Shown here: piece by piece, positions 14,301 to 27,200 of the stretch
Layout: every line of letters starts with the position of its first letter
Numbering within the stretch: the stretch's first letter is position 1
Assembly: GCA_033026295.1 (NCBI GenBank)
Contig: CM065172.1
Span: 10,399,665-10,463,664 of the forward strand
Reading direction: 5' to 3'
DNA length: 64,000 nucleotides
DNA from: Channa striata
Taxonomy: Eukaryota; Chordata; Actinopteri; Anabantiformes; Channidae
Notes under the pieces: generated by a model
Database searches by the model: none
What the model was told of the DNA's origin: nothing
What the model saw: only the letters and a program-made list of their open reading frames with translations
Program-made: the position numbers and the translations under genes

Positions 14301-15551
14301 CGGAAAGGACATCATTTTTAGGTGAAGTTTGTGACTGTGTGTCTGAACCCGACTTAGCTGCTCTCTGTGTTATGGCACTTTGGTTAATATGATGTGGGTT
14401 TTGATATGAATTAATGTGCAGCTGAACTTCTTCAGCCCTACAATCATCTGATATCTGCAGCCTTCCCCGTGTAAGCTCTGATTAGCCAATTCGTTACACT
14501 CAGGCCCTAATGTGCGCGGCGCTTCCCTCAAGTGCAATTTGTGCCTACTTTTAAAAGCGGAAACATGACGGATAGATCAAAAACGAAACACTGGTTCAGT
14601 GAACGGAGAGATGCAGCCAGAAATAACTGTGTTTATGTTTGATGTGAGGTGTTTATTCCTTTTCCCATTTAAAACGTGGAAGCCGTATTTCAGGCCAACA
14701 TAATGCTTTAAATGTTGTCTTCGGTATTTTCACTCCAACACTGAGGAGTGATGAAAGACCTGCTTTCATTAGCAGCCTATCGGGCGATATTTATCTTGTA
14801 GACGACAGGCAGCTGGAGGATCAGATAGGCCTTCTGTCAACTGATTTGCAGATTGTCTGCTTTCTGTTGAATTACAGATTGCTTGTCTGCCTGATTTACT
14901 GGCCATCAAGTCTATCCCTGACTCCCAACATAATAAAAAGGTTATTTTCCCACATAAAAACAATCATATATGTCAATAGCTTTGGAAGCTAAAGAGCACT
15001 GAGATAATGTTTGTTTCTGTTTTCCGTGTTCCGAGCAGATAAGGAGGCTCGCCGCAGCATCTGAAGTTCCCCGTACATTCACTTACCATTGAGAGTTCAT
15101 CCCATCACATCACTCACGCAATGTTTCTGCTTTGGTTTATGCTCAGAATTAAATGCGATCTGCCTCGAGCAGTGAAAAAAAAAAAACCTCTTCACAGCTC
15201 TAAACAAATATCAAGGCCAATAACAATTTACAGTTTGTTCTGATGTACTTGGCTTCATTACTGTCTCACCACCTCGCATCCTTAGTGCGTAGCAGCAATT
15301 CATGGGAAGCGTCTTTTAACAGCTTGTTCATAAAATCCAAACACTTGGCTGTATCCTAAGTGTCATGAAAAACAGCCTCTTTTCAGTATTTAACATATTT
15401 TAGTGGAAGTTACTGCAGGGACCCAAAAATAGTTAAGACTGACAGCGCTTTTGGCGCATCCCTAGCGATTGGCATCATTAATGCTTGGCTGGAGGACTGG
15501 CGGTCGGGTATTGATGGTCCATTTCTGCATTTGAATGGGGAGTCAGGGTGA

Positions 15552-15584
15552 GGGGACAGGGAGGTGGGGGGTGGGGGTGGGGGG
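15552..15584 (+). other. G-quadruplex-forming motif
   Basis: Five runs of three to six G are separated by short loops (ACA, AGGT, T, T). This meets the usual G3+N1-7 pattern for an intramolecular quadruplex on the plus strand, which is the non-template strand relative to minus-strand kazrin's template and so not in the pre-mRNA itself. Confidence 0.75.
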
Positions 15585-15789
15585 TGACTGTTGCCGTGCT
15601 AATGTGATTCAAACACGCCCTTTTCATAATAGGGGCTTGTCCCTGTGCCAGGGGAAGCGGACGGCATAAACTAGTGGGTGATTACGTTAAACAAATGACT
15701 GCCTCATTAGCTGGACCCCAAGAGTGTCATGTGCATGTATACAAACAGACATACACACTTGCACAGTCCTATGATTTTTAGCTCTCTCT

Positions 15790-15807
15790 CACACACACAC
15801 ACACACA
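15790..15807. repeat. short (CA)n microsatellite
   Basis: Nine CA units preceded by a CT-rich run. Confidence 0.95.
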
Positions 15808-16276
15808 GACATTTACACTGACATAAGCATTGGCTTGGCTTTGTACACAGAAAAGGGCAGTACACAAAGGCAATTCTCAGGAGGGTACAAGCGCCATCCA
15901 ATAGACTAATTAGCATCTCCCAATTACACCAGCCAACACTCTATGGTGCTCCAGTTAGCTTTGGATGATACTAGACAATACAACAGAATGTGTCACTATG
16001 AACATCCATGTCCAAACAACATCTGAGCTGCTCCCCTGAAGCCAAGCTAATGACTGCAATTAGCATCATTAGATTCTAGGCTCGGGCCTCAGCTGGTGTA
16101 AAGTTGGACAGACTTTTCTTGCTTTTGCCACACAGCTTCGCGCATGAAAATTAGGGACAAGTGATTTTGTTTGTTTATGCAGCAGCGCAGTGTGAGAGGT
16201 TAGACTGATATCTCACATCCTTAATTATTTGGCCTGAACCCCTCACCACACAGAGATATCAGAGATACGACGTATC

Positions 16277-16294
16277 TAAGTAAGTAAGTAAGTA
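16277..16294. repeat. (TAAG)n tetranucleotide tract
   Basis: Four to five TAAG units in tandem. Confidence 0.9.
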
Positions 16295-18512
16295 CAACTA
16301 CTGTCTTTATTAGCTACCTCCCTTCCAACTTCCTTTTTTCTTTTCTTTTGTGTCCAAAAACAAAATATGTTTGACTTATAATGATTTGTAATACATTAAA
16401 GATTCTGTATCGTTGGCTGACTACTGCATTAACCATCTAATCACTGCGACACATTCGATCCTGAACACACCGACTGTCTTAACTTTTAATGAGAACTGCA
16501 TCGATGTCCTGGTGCGAAAGGCCTGACTTTTTTTGTTTATTTCAATCGTGCAAATTGTAAAGCGTATTTCTGCATTTATGGGACAGATACTGGCCCTTAA
16601 AACCGTGGGTAGCTGTAAGACCCTGGGAGGCCACATTAACCACTGGGATGATTCCCCAAAACGCCACAGTGTGCTCACAGATTTTAGGCAGAAAGAAGTG
16701 TGTGATTGTGAAAGGAAGGAAGACGTTGCCCATTGGGACACTCATCTCAGAACAAGCACTCGAGCATCTGCCACTTGACCATAATCTAAATAATGCATGG
16801 AGCTTGTGCGAGGCCTGTTACACCCAGTGTCCCACTCATTATTGCTGCTGAGTGGTATGAAAAGCAAAGTCAGCGGATTCACTTGAGCAGGTAGAAGCCT
16901 GGCAGCACATGCAAACATGCACAAACCACACACAAACATACCCTACATGAAAAAGTGTGGCCTCTGTGTGGCCTGCAGAGGAAGCTTGAGACATCCATGA
17001 ATTACAAATGTAATGGTTAATGTAGATCATATGGACGAGCAGAGTTTAAAAGTTTGAGTTTTACATTCAGTGCAGGACTCCGAACGCTGAACAGCAGGAG
17101 TCAGATGCACTTTACCCACTTCAGGAGCATTTCCTATCAGAAGCCTGTTACACCGCAAAGGGCATTTTACTCCCAGAATAGCAAATCTGGGGAAATGTAA
17201 TATTTGAAGCCTCTGGTAAAATAGCCTGACAAAGCCATTCTCATGCAGAGCAAGTGCAGGAAAACTCAGACACTGGAGCTACATTTCAAATGACTCACTG
17301 TTAGGCAAAAAGAAGGGGGGTATTTAATGTTTGGCTTGGCATTGCTGTTATATTAGTTGATCTTTTTAAGTGACTTTCAAAGTTGTGCAAATGTTGGTTT
17401 GCGGAGACGCCAACCAAAGTTGTTTTAACGGGAAGTTGCGAGGTTCAGTGTGAAGTCACGGTTCTTTATTTAACTAGTTGATAATTTTTTTGCCCTAACC
17501 TGACTAGATTAAATTCACTTCATAACAGTCCAAAAAGGAGAAAAAAAAACTTAATTTATGCTTATCAAAATTAGAGAAAAGCAGCAACGTCTCACATCAG
17601 AGATGTTATAGTTTTATAGTAAAACTTGTGTATCAGAGCACTCTCCTGCTGGACCACATCAAACTGTGTCTCCCCTTCCACTCTCTGATCGCTTTTATCA
17701 GATCCCCCATGCTATGGATAATTAACAATTTGGTAAGGCCTAATCATGTGGACATGGGATTTGATTTGATTTAACCTTGGTTTAACTAGCAGAACCCCTT
17801 GGGACTCTGGCGAGAGGTTCGCTCGTCGGACGTGAATGGTAAAGAGACTGACAGAGAAGCAGTGGGAATTTGATAACCACCATCAGCTGCTCTCCCAATC
17901 TGTTGAGGTGATGGTGCGAGACAATGGAACTGCTGCTGCCACAGGAAGAGGAAGCAGGGCTGTGTTACAGCGCATGGGTTTTAAATGTCGAGGTCTCTCT
18001 TAAAAGTTAAGAAAGAGGATTTTATAATAAATACCGAAATAAACCTTTACTAAACTGTAAAACAATGGCTTACAACAGAGGCTTATAACAACCTGACCTA
18101 CTAAACCCAGCAAGCAGCTGTGCTGTGTAGACGTGAACAGCAGTAGTCAAAATATAAAACCAGCTACCTACAAGACAAGAAACCCTGCAACCTGCTCAGA
18201 AAGTTGTTTAAAATGTTGCCTCGACTTCCCAGGTGCCTCGCCGAGTAGACAGTGGATGCGTATCATGTCTTCATACAGCAAGAGGAGCAGTTGACAAAGG
18301 CCTTTTTCTGAACCCACACAACTGTGTTTAGATGTCAAATCTTTTTGGACATGAAAGGCAACAGTAGCAGAGAACCAGCCAAAACAAACTCTTTGCATGT
18401 CAAAAGTTAAGTGTAGAAAACTGAACATGATGTCTCTAGACGTTCAAGTCAATATTGCTTTTGAGACATCTATTTTTGTTGTTGTTGTTGAGCAGGTATT
18501 ACTTTGACAAAG

Positions 18513-18539
18513 TTTTTTTTTTTTTTTTTTTTTTTTTTT
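18513..18539. repeat. poly-T tract
   Basis: 27 consecutive T, preceded by (TTG)n at about 18475-18490. No retroelement body could be recognised on either side, so it is listed as simple sequence only. Confidence 0.95.
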
Positions 18540-19665
18540 GCTCATGCGGTTTTTGCACAACATATTCGTCAACAAGTCCGTCCTAGAAATGTCACTGTGC
18601 CAAAATGACACTGCAGGATCACACTTAATTTTTCAATTGGCAATTCATAAAACCTGCAGCAGCCATGAAAAGAAGGTTTCGGTGTGAGTAAATTGAGTTG
18701 GGCAACAAAATGGGTCCAGGAAATGACAACCTCTGAATGCCTCCACGCAAAAGTGGATTTTAAGTGTCACAATTCAATTTCCAGCCTAAATTGCACTGAG
18801 CTTTAGCTATTGGTTTAGACATTTCTGCGTGGACAGGAGTGACAGACTAATGTGCTTGACACGACAGAGGCATTAAAGAAATCGCAGGTGACGGTGACAC
18901 AATGAATGTTCCCTACCTGTCAGAAATGCCCATTTTACCTTATAGGTGTGACGTTTTGTCTCTCGAAAATGCATAAAGTGCTCAATACCAATGAATATAA
19001 TCACAAACTACATATCAAATGTAGCCAGTCAATAAGGCCATGGTGATGTTACTGCTTTTCTCTTTGTACCTAAGTGGAAGATTCATTTGGCAGATCACAG
19101 CTAACTACCCTGATGATGCAGGTTCCATTGGTTCATAAGCGACTATCTCAGTCATACCATCTGGCCTGATGATGTTCTGTACAACAAGGGCACATATCAC
19201 AGCATAAAACCTCTGCTCACATTTAATCTGAAACACAACTCCTCTCACCTAACTGCGGTGTCACATCTGGGGCTCTGCAAATCATGTCACTTCCAACAGT
19301 TTTTGGTTAACATGTAACGCAGAACTGCATGATTTAGTTATTTAAGAACAAAATTTACATTTTTAATAGCATCTGTCGTGTCACTTGTTAAAGCTAGACA
19401 AAAAAAGAGGGAACAAAGTAAATTGTCCCTGTGGGAGAAATAATTCAGATGGATACAAATAGAACAAAACTGCGCTGGCACCTGTCTGTGATTTGACACA
19501 TAACAAGGGATTTCCTACTGAAGGCTTCCCAATCATTTCTTTCTTTCAAGGCAACGTGAACTAGTTTGCTTTTACTATTTCCATTGCATTTGCAGCTTGT
19601 CATAAGGGAAAAAAAAAAGCACGTTGGCAGCTGAATATAGTTTATGTGTGTCTGGTAGCCATTAC

Positions 19666-19759
19666 CTCTACTGCTCCCCATTCTCCCAGGTTCGGGGCTG
19701 ATGCATATCCAACGTGGCAGCCGGTCGCCAATGCTGCGCCGGGATGAATAGTCCGTCAT
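19666..19759 (-). CDS. kazn: candidate alternative first coding exon of kazrin
   Basis: The minus-strand reading from ATG at 19759 is MTDYSSRRSIGDRLPRW, then ICISPEPGRMGSSR plus one base, followed by a clean donor AGTAGAG/gtaatgg. The segment is GC- and CpG-richer than the surrounding intron. The frame is also open upstream to another ATG at 19843, which has a weak start context (T at -3); the ATG at 19759 has G at -3 and is preferred. The minus strand just upstream is purine-rich with no acceptor, so this should be a first exon rather than an internal one. The donor is phase 1, the same as the firm kazrin exon at 41727-41916, so both could splice to the same downstream exon beyond the left edge. 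Mammalian kazrin is known to use several alternative N-termini. I cannot match this peptide to a specific named isoform. It could be a separate short transcript. Confidence 0.5.
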
Positions 19760-19870
19760 CCCTGTTCCCCTCCTGTCCTCTCCACTCTGCTCTCTGCCTC
19801 TTGCCAGAGCTGTTTGCTCAGCTGTTCCCCTCTCTGACCGCATTTATCCCAGATGAGCGGCAGAGCTTAC
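19760..19870 (-). promoter_or_regulatory. putative 5' UTR / core promoter region of the alternative first exon
   Basis: The sequence immediately upstream (minus sense) of the candidate start ATG at 19759 is purine-rich and has an in-frame ATG at 19843 that could serve as an alternative start. No TATA box is obvious. A (CA)n tract lies about 125 bp further upstream, at 19996-20027. The call rests only on position next to the exon; no transcription start can be read from the sequence. Confidence 0.25.
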
Positions 19871-19991
19871 CCCGTTAATCTGTGTGTGAGTGTTTCTGTG
19901 CGCCTGAGTGTGTGTGTGAGTGTGTGTCTCCATTCCAGGCAACCTCCCACTGGCCCCCCTGGTGACCGTGTGAAGACACGCCCTAATCAGC

Positions 19992-19995
<4 letters not shown>

Positions 19996-20027
<32 letters not shown>
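19996..20027. repeat. (AC)n microsatellite
   Basis: About 16 AC units, located upstream (minus sense) of the candidate alternative first exon. Confidence 0.98.
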
Positions 20028-20254
20028 GAAATCACACAGGAGACAAACGAAGCCCTCGCAAGACATTGTGCTTTAAGTGGAGGTCATTTGGAGTACATGC
20101 AGACGTGGATAAAACTCTTGGTTCTCTTCTGTTAAAGAAAGAAAAAGCAGCAATGGTCACTGAAATAACCTAAACTGACAAAAGGAATAATAAATAAAAA
20201 TTAACTAATGAAAATCAGACATTGCTTTTGAACTGTGGTTCAAGAGAATATAAA

Positions 20255-21022
20255 AAAAAAAACTACTGAAACTGGCTTGTGCAAAAATGATTGTAACCTT
20301 AAATTAAAATTTTGTTGCACAACCTTTTGAAGCAATCCCAGCAATTAAGTGATTTCTGTAACTCTCACTGAGACTTCTGCACCTGTCGACAGGTATTTTG
20401 GCCCACAAGCTGCTCCAGGTGTCTCAGGTTTGAAGGAATGCCTTTTCCAGACGGCACGTTTCAGCTCTTTCCACAGATGTTTAATAGCATTTATATCAGG
20501 GCTCATTGGAAGCCACTTCAGAATAGTCCAATGGTTTGTTCTTGGCCATTATTGGGAGTTTTTAGCTGTGTGTTTTGGGTCATTATCCGATTGGAGGATC
20601 CATGAACTGTGACTGACACCAAGCTTTCTGATCTCGAGCAGCACAGTTCATTCCAGAATGCCTTGATGGAGATTTCATTGTACCCTGCACATATTTAAGA
20701 CAGCCTGTGCTAGATGCAGCAAAGCAGCCTCCGAACAAAACCGAGCCTCCGCCGTGTTTCACAGTGGGTACAGTGTTCGTTTGCTTCATTTTTTGTCTCT
20801 TCTCTTTTGGGTTCTTTGGTTACCATTTGTATTATTGGTCTTTTCAATTTGTCACAATTTTTTGTTTTTGTTGTTTAATGTTTGGTTACTCAAAAATATT
20901 CTGTTCAAAACCATTCAATTCAAAAGCAGCGTATGATTTTCATTTGTTAATTTTATTTTTGTCAGTTTCAACCTATTTCAGTGACCATTGTGTCTAGGGT
21001 ACCAACAATTTTATTCCCGTCT
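20255..21022 (-). mobile_element. decayed Tc1/mariner transposon (internally deleted)
   Basis: The minus strand encodes remains of a Tc1-type transposase, the cut-and-paste DDE enzyme of this superfamily. From about 20789 it reads VKHGGGSVLFGGCFAASSTG, matching the family's HGGGSVM-WGCF block. After a frame break near 20590 it continues DNDPKHTAKNS (the block carrying the second catalytic Asp), then SPDINAIKHLWKELKRAV. In active elements the last block reads NPIEHLW; here the catalytic Glu has become Lys. The N-terminal third of the transposase is missing: sequence above about 20790 jumps to non-coding DNA. The right end, taccaacaattttattcccg at about 21000-21019, resembles the usual end of this group. 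The left end is approximate and no target duplication was identified. The copy is non-functional. Confidence 0.85.
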
Positions 21023-23832
21023 GTGGGGTTCATAAAATGTCTGTGAAGATGTCACAGCACATGAAGGTTTTATGAATCATCTAGTCAATCACGTCGTCTC
21101 CATCAATAGCCTCCCCCAGGGAATCCAGCAAGGCGTTTAATAATATCCCCTGAACAGTGGTGAAAGCGGTGTGACTGTGTATATAAGTACTTGATTAAAG
21201 GATCGACGCAGACGTGAGACTGATGCTGAACTAGTGTCATTTTGTGATTCCCAAGCTGTCTTCAAGCTTGTCTGTCAAGCTGAATCCCAATCCCAAACAC
21301 ACGTGAACCCTTCACATAAAAAAACATGGTTTGTTTATATGGCGACTGCAGGAAAAATAGTGCAGAAAACAAAGTGGCTTGTGCAATATCAGAAAGTGTG
21401 ATTTTCAAAATGCACAGAAAGTGGAGCTTTGTTCATGCTCGGAGAATGAACAATGCTGATGGTGGAGCCCCACCGTCAAATAATATAATGCAGTAAAAAA
21501 TAGGTTTCCCTCTCAATTGTAGTCACATGAGTTCTGGCAAACCTTTATTTTAATTATTTAAACATTTTTTATTATTTTTTTAATAATAGTAGAACTAGTA
21601 GAGTTATTTTCTATTTATCAGTGTAAAACAATCTTGAGTCATTGTATTACACAGGAGCAGTATACTATCAAACTATTTCTAAAATATTTTTTGAATTGGT
21701 TTAAGAACAATTGTGTATCATATGTTCCTAACGATGGTTCATAAATATCAGATAAAACACTCTTTTTCAACTCAACGATCAATTCATTTGTTGCATATAA
21801 TTTGCTTGTTACCCAGTAATAATTCCATCTCATAGAAAATCTGGATTGTGATAAGTAGCCAGATGAGTTTTCATTGTGATTGTTTTGAATGAAAAGCTTT
21901 CACACATTCCACACATTTTGAAAAGCCACATAGACACCATCCTATGATATTTTATTTCTAAACTTCAAAGCTTTTCATGAGCTAATCACTACATTTTTTT
22001 TTTGTCACATTTTTTAAATTTCCATTTTCTTCTTATAACAAACACATTGTCTGGCAACCTCAGTTACTAATTATTAGCAACTCAAAAAGTGATTCTGAAT
22101 TATTCCTCAGTGACTACTCATATTTGTATGTACTTAGTTGTAAAGTGGTGAAATCACACAATTCCACTTTGTGCAGGAAAGTTATTTTATAAAGTTGCTC
22201 AAAACGCCTCCCAGCCTTTCTGACAGTGTTCTAAAAAATGAATGTCCCTGCACAACACGGGCAAATACATAGAGTGTCTTTCTGGTGTCCTTACTCTACC
22301 AGGCTCTAAAACCTTCCCTGAACACAAGGTGAAATCACCACCAGCCACCTCCTGCAGACTCACCACAAAGTAAAACAAATAACCCCTCTCATCCCTCTTA
22401 GAGGAAGCACTCTGTATGCCTTGACTGAGATTTATGCCAGAGATGACAGAAAAGAACAGTGGGCAGCAAGGAGCTTAAATGCTGCCTTTGTTTTTCGAGA
22501 CACTGGCTGTTTTACTATCCATCATGTTTGGAAAGCAGAGATGTGATTTTGCAACTCCACAGCTCTGGTGAGGTGTTGCTGTGAGGCAAAATGTTCCACT
22601 TAGGCTCATTTTATACGACTATTTTACACATTGTAAATATAAAAACATACACACATACACTATTACACGTGTAGATGTGATATGGAACATTTCAATGAAT
22701 GCAAATTAATAATAATCTACACCTACTGTACATTATCGTACTGCGTTGTAAGTAGCCTTTGAGTATTTATTCATTTCTAAAACTTAAGGTAAGCTGTTAT
22801 CATAAACAAATTGAGCTTAAAATTCAACAATGTTTCAAATACACTTCAAACAATATTTAGAACAAGACAACCGGCATATATTTTAACTATGTATATGTTC
22901 TATGTAAATTACTGGTGGGTGAGAAAGTGTCATCATCACACAGTCTTTAAAGCCAAGCAAACACAATCAGTCATCAAAAATAAAAAACCTGCACATCAGA
23001 AAATACAAACTGCAAATAAAAGTATGATTGAAATACAGTATTTGTTTCACAGCAGTATCTGCTGTCACCAGTGTGGACTGCCGTCATGTTTCTTGGCTCA
23101 ACCATTCACCCATGTTGTGGCATGAATGCAAACACATCATCCTGCAATATCTCAATATTGACGACATGATGAAATTCTTATCATGGGGAGGAATCATCAG
23201 AGCAAATGGGTATTGTGGTTAGTGCAATATGCTGCAGCCCTTAACTGCTGTCGTATTCAGACCTATTGTCTTCAGCCAACATTGACTCGAGTTACATCGA
23301 CTGAGGCAGTTTATCAGATGTTACGCAGCTTCCAGAGTTACAAAATCCTCTATTCATTTTTCTATACATTCAGCGTATGCGGTAGTACTTCCTCAAAGAC
23401 AAATGAAATGAAAATGAAGTACTACTATAAAGATGCACTTTAACTGAATATTTTGGCAGTGGTAATTGTACTTTGTACTTCTGGAGTCGAACCCTTCTAG
23501 TATGACATGAAAAAACATGAAAATGCTGTTAACAACTGCAGCTGAACGTACAGCACACGGGAAGCTTGATGCATGGCTTAAAAACATCTTAAAAATGAGA
23601 CTCTGTCCCTCATACTGTGTTTTTTCTCCTTTCACAGCACCTCGCCACCCCTCACTGACATTTTGTCTCAACATGTCTCAAGCTTACTGTGGACCATTGC
23701 CGCATTTAATGGCTTTTCCCTGTAGATAGACCATTCACAGTCGATATCCATCAAATTGTACCATATGCTGTATAATACCACAATTTTGTCAGTTTGTGGT
23801 ACTTTGACAATATAACTTCAGCTTCAGAGTAC

Positions 23833-23853
23833 AAAAAAAAAAAAAAAAAAAAA
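23833..23853. repeat. poly-A tract
   Basis: 21 consecutive A. No recognisable retroelement body precedes it. Confidence 0.95.
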
Positions 23854-24118
23854 GAATTCACAAGTAAGTGTTGAATCTTGAGAAAATGTGACAGGAACAA
23901 AATGCTTTCAAATAAAAAAGGTATTCATCATCTGAGCTGTCTGCAGGGAAAGAGAGAATGGAATGAGATCACCCTGTATGACGGACGGAGGCGCACGTGT
24001 GTGGGCTGCTTGTGTGAGTTGTAGGGGGGTGGGGGTTCAAAAGTAACTGGTGCATCAAAAAATGATTGTGTGGCTGGTGTGGTAAATATGAGGATCTAAG
24101 GAGAATTGGGTTTGAAAC

Positions 24119-24245
24119 CTGCATCCATCCATCCATCCATCCAATATCTGTAACAGCCTTTCCTGTGTTGGACAGGTCACTACACAGAGAGACATACAGA
24201 CAGACAGACAACCATTCACACTCAAACCTGCATCCTCAGAGTTTT
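24119..24245. repeat. truncated teleost interspersed repeat with (ATCC)n and (GACA)n
   Basis: An (ATCC)n run at about 24122-24142 is followed by degenerate sequence containing ggacaggtcac, then a cagacagacagaca run and caaccattcacactcaaacc. This order is the signature of a very common fish repeat; the central portion of a full copy is missing, so it is an internally deleted fossil. Confidence 0.7.
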
Positions 24246-27200
24246 ATTTTGTTGTGTAAATTACAAATACAGTGAAGTTCCGAACAAAATGCTGTGTCAC
24301 TGAGCTAGAGTTACAAAAGATCAGAAAATAAAATGTGAATGTCAGTTTGTGGCACTAAAAACCTTCCAGAGTTGCAGTAGCAGTTTATAACCATCCCAAA
24401 CTTGTGTAGCTGTTGGTTTTTTTGGATGACACTGATGCTTCCTGTCTGGTTTAGTATGGACGACGCTCCATCTTCTTGAGAAACCCCACTGCTAATATTG
24501 CTATATTGAGATGCAATGGCCGGCGCTCAGTTTTAATGGTGACTGATGGAGGGTGCAGATGCATTATTGCGCGCTGTTCATCAAGTCAACTTTGCACATT
24601 AGGGACCTAAATGAGTTTCCGGGAGATTCTATATGTGGTAATTACAGCAGGTGCTGGGTTTAACGCTGTCTCCTAACTATGACACTCTATACATGTGTGT
24701 GAAATCGTATGCATAAATGTACAGTTTAGACAACAGTTTGCCACTAGCTTTTTAAACTCCACACAAATTCAACAGATACTCCAGAAACTAAAGGAGGAAA
24801 AAAATGTCCAAACAGACCTAAGCAAAGAGATCTAGAAGATTTCACACATTCTGTGTTTTTGTACATTTTATGTCATCAATTTCTTCACACGCTCCTTCCT
24901 CCTCTCAGTACATCCCTGTCCTCGGTCCCTTCACTGAATATTTGTCACTTTCTTTCTCAGCCCTCTCTTTGCTTTCCATCTCCCCTATTTCTCTTTTCCA
25001 ATTTCCTGTCTCTTCGGCTCTGCTCCCCACCATTAACTGCACTGCAGATTGCAGTAAACCCAGAAAATCCTCTTCATCACATAGTGCAAATACCATCTGC
25101 CTTGGGTTTGCCCTCCGCCCCAATTAATGGCTAGATATGAGCCCTATTGCATCTGGGACAGAGTTGGACAGTCTGATGTGTGAGTTGCACAATTTAGAGA
25201 CAAATACAGCATCACAGCGTTGAATGTGAAGTGCCTGCACAGCTATGTCTATGGCTAAATGCTGCAACGTGTGAATTTAGTCTCATGGGATAAAGACAAA
25301 ATCTAACATTGTGCCATTGTGTCTGAGTCTTAACAGATTCCATAGTAAGTATTACTCTTCAGAACTATTCAAATGTAAATGTCGTGTTATGTAATTAAAA
25401 ATAAAAAAATCAGACAGCATCCCTTTAAAATTTGCTGCTGCGCTTTAATGGGAAATAAACCTAGAAGACAGCCAGGGTTGTACAGATGTTTCAGAAGTGA
25501 CATGTAACAGCTGCCTGTTTATTCCTGCTCATTTCCCTGCTTTGGTCTACCCTATTGTGGAAACTCACTTCTTGCAAATCTACAATTACAACAACCGTGT
25601 TATTTCCAAGACATAGCTTTGTACTCGCCAGTTCCAGATGCGACCTAAAGTTCACAATAAGCTCACAGTCCATGAAAGGCAGTCGTGATGATGAAATATG
25701 ACAAAACTAAATGTCAAAGCTCTGTGTGTGGGCAGGTATGTAATTAGCCAACTAGTAATGACTTGTGACTCTGCAGCAGTAAGTTTAACAGCAAGAGAGT
25801 GAATGACTCAGAACTCAAAGGCATAAATAAACAACATAGCAGCTTTGTTCCCTCTTCTAGAATTAAGAACATCAATAATTAAATTGCACAATAAATGGAG
25901 GTGGCCCAGAGGAGCATGGCAAAATAACAACAAAGAGAACAACGGGCTGCAGCAGGAGAAAGAGATAATTCAATAGCACAAAAACATAACATGTAGTATT
26001 ATGTAGCGCTACAAAATATGACTCAGTGTGAAGGTTATAATGGTACATTCAATAAAGAAGCAGAAAAACAAGTTCACATTAAGTATGTTGGGCTGAGGCT
26101 GCGTGGAGACATATGGACCTTTCATCTGTGCCTTGGAAATAAAAGAGGTTTGGAAAGTTCACTGTGGGACCAAGCAAAAAAAAAATAGATGGCAAGTTGG
26201 AGGTTTGCATTTAAAGAACAAGATGAGTGAGGTGGTAAGTCACTGTGAGGGTGGTCTACTGACTCATAAAAACCAAGCTGCCATAGCACCCATTCTCTTA
26301 GGCTGTGGTGTGTCTCTGTGGTTGCCGATGCTGAAATAGACCCCTGCATGTGTTGACCTTGGTGTTGTTTACTTTAGTCAAGGCTTTCAAAGACACCAGG
26401 CAGAGCTGGTGCCAGCAACTCTACCTCAGTCTCCATGGAAATGGTGTTGTCTTGACTGGAAACTTTCCAGGCTCATTACCAGATGAGGCCATTCGTTCTA
26501 CTGTGTTGCTGCGCTCTATTTACGTCCACTCCACTCATGGATCCGCAGAAATGCAGAACAGAGACAGGGCAGAGCTGTGTGACGCCTGTATGGTAGAGAG
26601 TGAGTTACAGACCACAGGAAAGGATGGCGAATGAGAGAAATGAGGAATGAATATGCAGAGGGAGGAACAGAGGGAGAGAGAAAGGTTAACCGCCAAGGAG
26701 GATGAAGAAGAGGAATGACTAAAGGCGATGCTTCTTAAATGTCATCCATCCACTCGGCTCCAGAACAGCCAGCACAGTACTAATGGTCTGTTTGAAGAAA
26801 TGAGAGGTCAGCCGAGGGATGGAATGGGACAGTGGACTTACTCAACGGAGGGTCACGCTTTCAAGAGTCTCCGATTAGCAAATGTGCACAGTACACAATT
26901 AAATGTTTTAAAACATATTTTAAATTAATCATTATGACCAAAATATTCACCAAAATTGAATGTGTTGTTGAGGTTTAATCTGAGTCTTCTTAAGCAGCTC
27001 AAAACAACTGCAGATGATGTCGCTCATCTCTGTCATTTAGTGGAATCAAACATCACACACACTGCCATAAGACAAACCGGCAGGCTGTCCGAGGTTTACC
27101 CAGCCCCTCGTCCAAAGCTGAGATCTCTAGCACCCCTGCAGCCGCAGACAATGGATGGAAGTCAAAAAACCCCAGCAAAGGAATCACTATCATATTTTGC

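Larger units (their letters stand above)
1..19665 (-). other. kazn: kazrin intron (downstream part, continues off the left edge)
   Basis: No exon with credible splice sites and protein-like coding was found here on either strand. The next expected kazrin exon (beginning Val-Leu-Arg-Glu-Glu) is not present, so the intron runs off the window. Contents seen: poly-T at 2953-2972 and 18513-18539, poly-A at about 11142-11158, a perfect 20-bp palindrome at 5298-5317, (CA)n at 15790-15807, a G-rich quadruplex motif at 15552-15584 and a (TAAG)n run at 16277-16294. CpG-richer patches at about 7020-7060 and 7380-7480, and a dense patch at 12740-13020, are possible regulatory DNA. The remainder is unremarkable AT-rich intron. 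Confidence 0.75.

Noticed and set aside
19760..19810. Excellent splice-acceptor-like pyrimidine tract on the plus strand (ctctgcctcttgccag)
   Set aside because: It is the complement of the purine-rich 5' side of the minus-strand first-exon candidate; no plus-strand coding frame follows that I can support.
26350..26634. 94-codon plus frame in a complex, repeat-free patch
   Set aside because: No flanking splice sites that keep the frame; more consistent with regulatory DNA than coding.
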